From contig CAZRHH010000098.1 in assembly GCA_964599885.1 (NCBI GenBank), positions 1 to 9,616 on the forward strand: a DNA stretch of 9,616 bases. The letters are read 5' to 3'. Position numbers and translations under genes: made by a program. How positions within the stretch are numbered: position 1 is the first letter of the stretch; each line of letters begins with the position of its first letter. Source of the stretch: CAZRHH01 sp964599885 (GTDB taxonomy: Bacteria > Chloroflexota > Dehalococcoidia > DSTF01 > JACRBR01). Positions 4,592 to 9,616 of this stretch are shown here, in pieces. The notes under the pieces were generated by a model. It had not been told where the DNA came from and searched no databases. It saw nothing but the letters and a program-made list of their open reading frames with translations.

Positions 4592-6391
4592 TCAGTTTTT
4601 CGCGCCACCAACGTCGGGCCCGGCGATCTCCGGATCCATCGACGTCGTCACTTCATCGCGAAGGCGGTCGATGAATTGGAACACCGGCATGGAACCCAGA
4701 TCCTCGCGGCCGCGCGTGCGCACGGCGACGGCCTTGGCCTCGGCCTCGCGGTCGCCGATGACGAGCATGTACGGGATCTTCTGCAGCTGCGCGTCGCGGA
4801 TCTTCGAGTTCATCCGCTCGCTGCGTTCGTCGACATCGGCGCGAAACCCCGCCGCGCGCAGATTGCCGAGTACCTGGTGCGCGTAGTCGATGTGGCGATC
4901 CGCAATCGGCACGACCATCGCCTGCACCGGCGCCAGCCACGCCGGAAACGCGCCAGCATACAGTTCAATGAGATAGGCCATCATCCGCTCCATCGTGCTG
5001 ATGATGCCGCGGTGGATGATCACCGGCCGGTGCTGCGCGCCATCCTCGCCGATGTACGAGAGATCGAACTGCTCGGGCAGATGAAAGTCGATCTGCACCG
5101 TCGCCAGCGTCTCTTCACGCCCCGCCCAGTCGCGGATTTGGATATCGATCTTTGGACCGTAGAACGCCGCCTCGCCGGGCGCCTCCGTGAACGGCAACCC
5201 TAGCTCCGTCATTGCCTCGCGAAGCGTGCGCTCGGCCAGCTCCCACATCGGCGGGTTCTGCACGTACTTCTCTGTGTCGGCCGGATCACCAAGCGACAAC
5301 CGGTACGAGTACTCCGTGATCCCCAGCGTCGCGTACGCGCGCTCGACGAGCCGCATCACGCCCGCAAACTCCGGCTTGATCTGGCCGACGGTGCAGAAGA
5401 TGTGTGCGTCGTTCAGCGCCATGGCGCGGACGCGGCTCAGTCCGCCAACCGCGCCCGACTTCTCGTACCGGAACATCGTGCCGATTTCGGCGATCTTCAC
5501 CGGCAGGTCGCGGTAGCTGTGCAGTGTGTTCTCGTACACAAGGATGTGGTGCGGGCAGTTCATCGGCCGCAGCACCATCTCCTCGTTTTCGAGCTTCATC
5601 GGCGGGAACATGCTGTCGCGGTAGTGGTCCCAGTGCCCCGACGTCTTGTACAGATCGACCTTCGCCAGCACGGGCGAGTAGACGTGCTCGTAGCCAGCCA
5701 CGCGCTCCTGCTCGAGAATGTACGACTCGAGCAGCCGGCGGATCGTCGCGCCCTTCGGAAGCAGCGTCGGCAACCCCGCGCCGACAAGCTCGCTCGTCGT
5801 GAACAAATTGAGTTCGCGGCCCAGCTTGCGGTGGTCGCGCTTCGCGGCCTCTTCCATGCGCGCGATGTAGTCGTCGATCTCCGCTTGCGTCTCGAACATC
5901 AGCCCGTAGATGCGCTGGAGCATCAGGCGCTTCTCGTCGCCACGCCAGTACGCGCCCGCAACGCTCATCAGCTTGAACGGCGGCACCTGCGCAGTACTCT
6001 CGACATGCGGCCCTTCGCACAGATCAAGAAACGCGCCCTGCTTGTAGAGCGACACCGTGTCGTCCGTGATCCCTTCGATCAGCTCCACTTTGAACGGCTG
6101 CGATGCGAAGTGTTGCAGCGCTTCTTCGCGCGTCATCTCACTGTGCTCGAACGGCACGTTGGATTTTATCCGCGCGCGCATCCGGCTCTCGATCTCCGGC
6201 AGATCTTCGGGCGTCAGCGCGCGCGGCAGGAGGAAGTCGTAGTAGAACCCCGTATCGATCGGCGGCCCAATGGCGAACTGTGCATCGGGAAACATCTCCA
6301 GCACGGCTTCCGCCATGATGTGCGCAGCAGAGTGGCGTGTGCGGTAGAGCCGTTCTTCGCGTTCGTCGCGAACTTGTACGTCGGGCGCCAT
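4592..6391 (-). CDS. thrS: Threonyl-tRNA synthetase lacking the N-terminal TGS domain
   Basis: ThrRS charges tRNA-Thr with threonine in the cytoplasm. The 599 residues hold the editing domain first: RHSAAH with His20 and His24, then DLCEGPHV with Cys125 and His129, the residues that clear mischarged serine. A linker ending EEAAKRDHRKLG follows, and then the class II catalytic core. Zinc ligands are Cys279 in PMNCPHH, His330 in NDAHIFC and His460 in VIIHRGI. Motif 2 is around MFRYEKSG (306-313), motif 3 around GIISTMERM, and the anticodon-binding domain is at about 485-580. E. coli ThrRS is 642 residues; here the first about 60-70 residues, the TGS domain, are missing. They cannot be upstream, because the T-box leader ends about 25 bases before the ATG. 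GGAGG (6399-6403) lies seven bases before the start. Regulation is by the T-box. Confidence 0.98.
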   Translation of the reverse strand: MAPDVQVRDEREERLYRTRHSAAHIMAEAVLEMFPDAQFAIGPPIDTGFYYDFLLPRALTPEDLPEIESRMRARIKSNVPFEHSEMTREEALQHFASQPFKVELIEGITDDTVSLYKQGAFLDLCEGPHVESTAQVPPFKLMSVAGAYWRGDEKRLMLQRIYGLMFETQAEIDDYIARMEEAAKRDHRKLGRELNLFTTSELVGAGLPTLLPKGATIRRLLESYILEQERVAGYEHVYSPVLAKVDLYKTSGHWDHYRDSMFPPMKLENEEMVLRPMNCPHHILVYENTLHSYRDLPVKIAEIGTMFRYEKSGAVGGLSRVRAMALNDAHIFCTVGQIKPEFAGVMRLVERAYATLGITEYSYRLSLGDPADTEKYVQNPPMWELAERTLREAMTELGLPFTEAPGEAAFYGPKIDIQIRDWAGREETLATVQIDFHLPEQFDLSYIGEDGAQHRPVIIHRGIISTMERMMAYLIELYAGAFPAWLAPVQAMVVPIADRHIDYAHQVLGNLRAAGFRADVDERSERMNSKIRDAQLQKIPYMLVIGDREAEAKAVAVRTRGREDLGSMPVFQFIDRLRDEVTTSMDPEIAGPDVGGAKN

Positions 6392-6406
6392 GGGCGGACC
6401 TCCACG

Positions 6407-6450
6407 AAAACTACAAACGCGTCACCCGTCACAGGGACGGGAGACGCGCT
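6407..6450 (-). terminator. Regulated terminator of the thrS T-box
   Basis: A 15-pair stem (6436-6450 with 6416-6430) contains one T-T mismatch and one G-T pair and is closed by a five-base loop CCTGT (6431-6435). After it the minus strand reads TTTGTAGTTTT, an interrupted T-run ending at 6407. The stem sequesters the 3' arm of the antiterminator. The ribosome binding site (6399-6403) is outside the stem, so control is probably at transcription and not by masking of the start, although the T-run is imperfect. Confidence 0.75.
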
Positions 6451-6660
6451 CCGTGGTTCCACCCTGATTCAGCACCGTTCGATTGACGGCGCCCTTCGTT
6501 GCGGCCTGTAACGGGGCCAGCGTCGTCGCCTTCGGCGCGCTGCTGGATCCCAGCGTGCGCCATCGGGACGCGGCTCGCAGGTGGTATTCGCGATGCTGCC
6601 GACAGGCGCTCGCACCGAACGCGCCTTCTCTGAACCAGCGGGCACAGCTACTCGTCCTGG
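6416..6660 (-). ncRNA. T-box riboswitch (tRNA-Thr sensing leader of thrS)
   Basis: T-box leaders bind uncharged cognate tRNA and let transcription continue into the synthetase gene. Stem I is closed by CCA-GGACG (6653-6660) pairing with CGTCC-CGA-TGG (6560-6570). It carries the distal CAGAGAAGG...GGTGCGAG elements and a specifier region GAATACCACC (6580-6589) offering the threonine codon ACC at 6583-6585 or 6580-6582. The T-box sequence AGGGTGGAACCACGG runs from 6465 to 6451. The antiterminator can form with AGGG (6462-6465) paired to CCCT (6433-6436) and ACGG (6451-6454) to CCGT (6437-6440), leaving the canonical seven-base bulge UGGAACC (6455-6461). UGGA predicts a U discriminator base on the cognate tRNA-Thr. 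The 3' arm of this helix is shared with the terminator, giving the classic switch. Stems II and III between 6480 and 6560 were not resolved by eye. Confidence 0.92.
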
Positions 6661-6676
6661 TCGCTGCCTTTGCGCA

Positions 6677-6706
6677 AGGGTAGCAAGACCGCGTCGGCGG
6701 TTACAA
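6677..6706 (-). promoter_or_regulatory. Candidate promoter of the thrS T-box leader
   Basis: On the minus strand, TTGTAA (6701-6706) is spaced 18 bases from TACCCT (6677-6682). A start near 6670 is about ten bases upstream of the closing base of Stem I, which fits. It directly follows the stop codon of the preceding gene. The -10 matches consensus at only three positions. Confidence 0.4.
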
Positions 6707-6709
6707 GCG

Positions 6710-7567
6710 CTATCGCGATGCGGTGGCTTCGGGATAGATCTCGTTGTAGCAGGGTGGCACGCCCAGTTGGGCTGTCGTCTCGATTTTCGCCGGGCTTCGC
6801 CAGTCGAGCAGGTATTCGACTTCGTTTCCCGCTCTGTTGATTTCACCTCGCTTGAGCATGCGGGCGTTCTCCACATCGAACCACATCCGCCACGGGATAA
6901 TGAGACCAGCGCGCGTCGTGAACGGCATCTCCACACCGTGGATGCGCCTTCCAGACACCTCGTCATAGCCAAGATCCGTCATCTGGTTCCAGCCGACGGC
7001 GGACATCTCGCGGTCGAATGGCTGGCTGGTGGCCTCGATGCGGTCACCGCCAATCGTCGTATTGAGAGGGGTGACGGTGGTGCGGTAGGCATCGAGAAAT
7101 CCTTCGACCGGCGCGTGACAGAAGAACGACCGTGTGTCCTGCAGGATCGGCTCGTCGCCGGGGCTCTCGCCAATCGTGAACTGACGCGTTGCGCGCGTTT
7201 CGCCGTCGCGGCGGACGACATCGATCGCCAAGACCGCGGAGCTGGTGGCGCGAAACTCCGCGTTAGCGAACACCCGGGTGGCCTCATCGCGCACCAGATT
7301 GCGCTCAGTCTGTGTCATGTCGTCGAACGATGTGCTTTCGAGCAGACCGGCGGCGGCGCTCCGTTCGATCGGCGGGGTTTCACCGGTAAGCGCCGGCGGA
7401 CGCGGCTGTTCGGGATCCTTCTCGCTCAGGGAGGCCCCGCCGAACGCCGTGACGATGCCCACGCCGAGTACGGCGGTGAGCACGATTACTCCGGCGCCGA
7501 TCAGGATCCACATGCGAGAACTCATCGTTCCCGTTGATTGATCACCGTTTCGAGTTTTCTTCGACAC
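6710..7567 (-). CDS. Membrane-anchored protein of unknown function, possibly with a LolA/LppX-like domain
   Basis: The 285-residue product has a short positively charged N-terminus, one hydrophobic segment (about 20-42) and an exported C-terminal domain of about 240 residues. It contains no lipobox, and the residues after the membrane segment are Pro/Glu-rich. The distal part, EVSGRRIHGVEMPF...WRMWFDVENARMLKRGEINRAGNEVEYLLDW (about 203-256), has the strand-rich layout of LolA/LppX-type lipoprotein-carrier domains; that comparison is from memory and weak. Two cysteines (150 and 273) might form a disulfide outside the membrane. The start is taken as GTG at 7567, behind a GGGGAG-like site that is rather close. 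ATG at 7525 is a reasonable alternative and would place the membrane segment right at the N-terminus. It lies 64 bases after acs and may be co-transcribed with it. Confidence 0.8.
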   Translation of the reverse strand: MSKKTRNGDQSTGTMSSRMWILIGAGVIVLTAVLGVGIVTAFGGASLSEKDPEQPRPPALTGETPPIERSAAAGLLESTSFDDMTQTERNLVRDEATRVFANAEFRATSSAVLAIDVVRRDGETRATRQFTIGESPGDEPILQDTRSFFCHAPVEGFLDAYRTTVTPLNTTIGGDRIEATSQPFDREMSAVGWNQMTDLGYDEVSGRRIHGVEMPFTTRAGLIIPWRMWFDVENARMLKRGEINRAGNEVEYLLDWRSPAKIETTAQLGVPPCYNEIYPEATASR

Positions 7568-7597
7568 GCTCCCCTGCCCCGCCCTCGCATATCAGCC

Positions 7598-7624
7598 TAC
7601 GGCCGTACTTCCCGGGAATCCCGG
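7598..7624. repeat. Two short palindromes just after the acs stop codon
   Basis: TACGGCCGTA (7598-7607) is a perfect ten-base palindrome, and CCGGGAATCCCGG (7612-7624) is a five-pair stem with a three-base loop, seven bases beyond the acs stop codon. On the minus strand the second could form a small hairpin after acs, but no T-run follows. It may attenuate transcription into the next gene; I would not call it a terminator. Confidence 0.3.
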
Positions 7625-7631
7625 TCGCCGA

Positions 7632-9374
<1,743 letters not shown>

Positions 9375-9426
9375 CGATCACCTCGTGGCGGTCGTGCGGG
9401 CGTGGCGCACCCGACGAGCGTGCGAC

Positions 9427-9456
9427 AATCTAGCCGCCGCGCTGGCAGCCGGTCAA
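9427..9456 (-). promoter_or_regulatory. Promoter for acs
   Basis: On the minus strand, TTGACC (9451-9456, five of six) is spaced 18 bases from TAGATT (9427-9432, four of six). The predicted start near 9420 gives a leader of about 46 bases. The promoter is back to back with that of the lipoprotein gene, and the two -35 elements are about ten bases apart. Confidence 0.55.
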
Positions 9457-9466
9457 TCGCCACCGA

Positions 9467-9495
9467 TTGCCCGCCCATCGGGCCGCCGATACGAT
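9467..9495 (+). promoter_or_regulatory. Promoter for the edge lipoprotein gene
   Basis: TTGCCC (9467-9472) and TACGAT (9490-9495) are spaced exactly 17 bases, each matching consensus at four positions. The predicted start near 9502 sits just before the GGAGGG at 9504-9509, so the leader would be very short. Confidence 0.45.
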
Positions 9496-9512
9496 AGCGC
9501 AACGGAGGGAAC

Positions 9513-9616
9513 ATGAGCATGTGCAGAGGCGCCGCCACCGCTCTAGTCGTCGTCGTCGCGCTCGCGCTCGCGGCATGCGGCGGCGGCGACGACGACCCGG
9601 CCGCGACGCCCACCGG
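9513..9616 (+). CDS. Lipoprotein, N-terminus only (cut by window edge)
   Basis: Thirty-four codons are visible. An ATG at 9513 follows GGAGG (9504-9508) by four bases. The product starts with a short N-terminal region containing one Arg, a hydrophobic run of Val, Ala and Leu (about 7-21) and a lipobox LAAC with Cys22. The next residues are Gly/Asp-rich (GGGDDD), a typical flexible tether of secreted lipoproteins. After signal peptidase II cleavage it would be anchored at the membrane surface by Cys22. This type of N-terminus is common in solute-binding proteins of ABC transporters, but nothing visible decides the function. It is transcribed divergently from acs. Confidence 0.8.
   Translation, partial: MSMCRGAATALVVVVALALAACGGGDDDPAATPT

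Noticed and set aside
3835..4611. Open frame on the minus strand (258 codons) opposite the translin-family gene
   Set aside because: It is antisense to the conserved gene and reads through the GGTTCTG repeats, whose translation gives a TQNRQPRPP-like end typical of repeat-derived spurious proteins.
5402..6511. Long open frame on the plus strand (369 codons) opposite thrS
   Set aside because: It is a mirror of the highly conserved thrS frame on the other strand, shows no protein family features, and extends across the T-box leader. GC-rich DNA commonly leaves such frames open.

Overview
The window is high-GC (roughly 60-72% in the lines I counted) and densely packed, with ordinary bacterial housekeeping genes on both strands. 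No phage, transposon, CRISPR array or rRNA/tRNA gene is visible. A T-box leader on thrS, a threonyl-tRNA synthetase without a TGS domain, a bacterial translin-family protein, paired FmdB zinc ribbons and what look like leaderless promoters together suggest a member of the Chloroflexota (Dehalococcoidia-like or a relative). That placement is inference from gene content and was not tested phylogenetically.

Layout. 1-721 (minus) holds the N-terminal part of the membrane protease FtsH, cut by the window edge, with its own promoter near 781-809. 946-1131 (minus) is a small 4-oxalocrotonate-tautomerase-family protein. Divergent from it on the plus strand are rnhB (RNase HII) and yraN (UPF0102, nuclease fold), which overlap by 8 bp. 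Next come two FmdB-type zinc-ribbon genes (2349-2714 and 3487-3822). They are paralogous along their length and are separated by a two-gene cassette of unknown function (2719-3033 and 3035-3406) with lower GC. A translin-family gene (3913-4545) closes the plus-strand block.

The rest is mostly minus strand. acs (AMP-forming acetyl-CoA synthetase, 7632-9374) is followed by a membrane-anchored protein of unknown function (6710-7567), then by a T-box riboswitch (about 6416-6660) and thrS (4592-6391), which converges on the translin gene. At the right edge a lipoprotein gene starts divergently from acs and runs off the window.

Functionally this is a mix of protein quality control (FtsH), RNA:DNA hybrid removal (RNase HII), translation with uncharged-tRNA feedback (T-box/ThrRS), acetate activation (Acs) and RNA binding or processing (translin). 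The best leads for further study are the T-box with its nearly complete predicted switch, the perfect 14-bp palindrome between the -35 and -10 of the rnhB promoter, the orphan gene pair between the two FmdB paralogues, and the TRAX-like bacterial translin protein.
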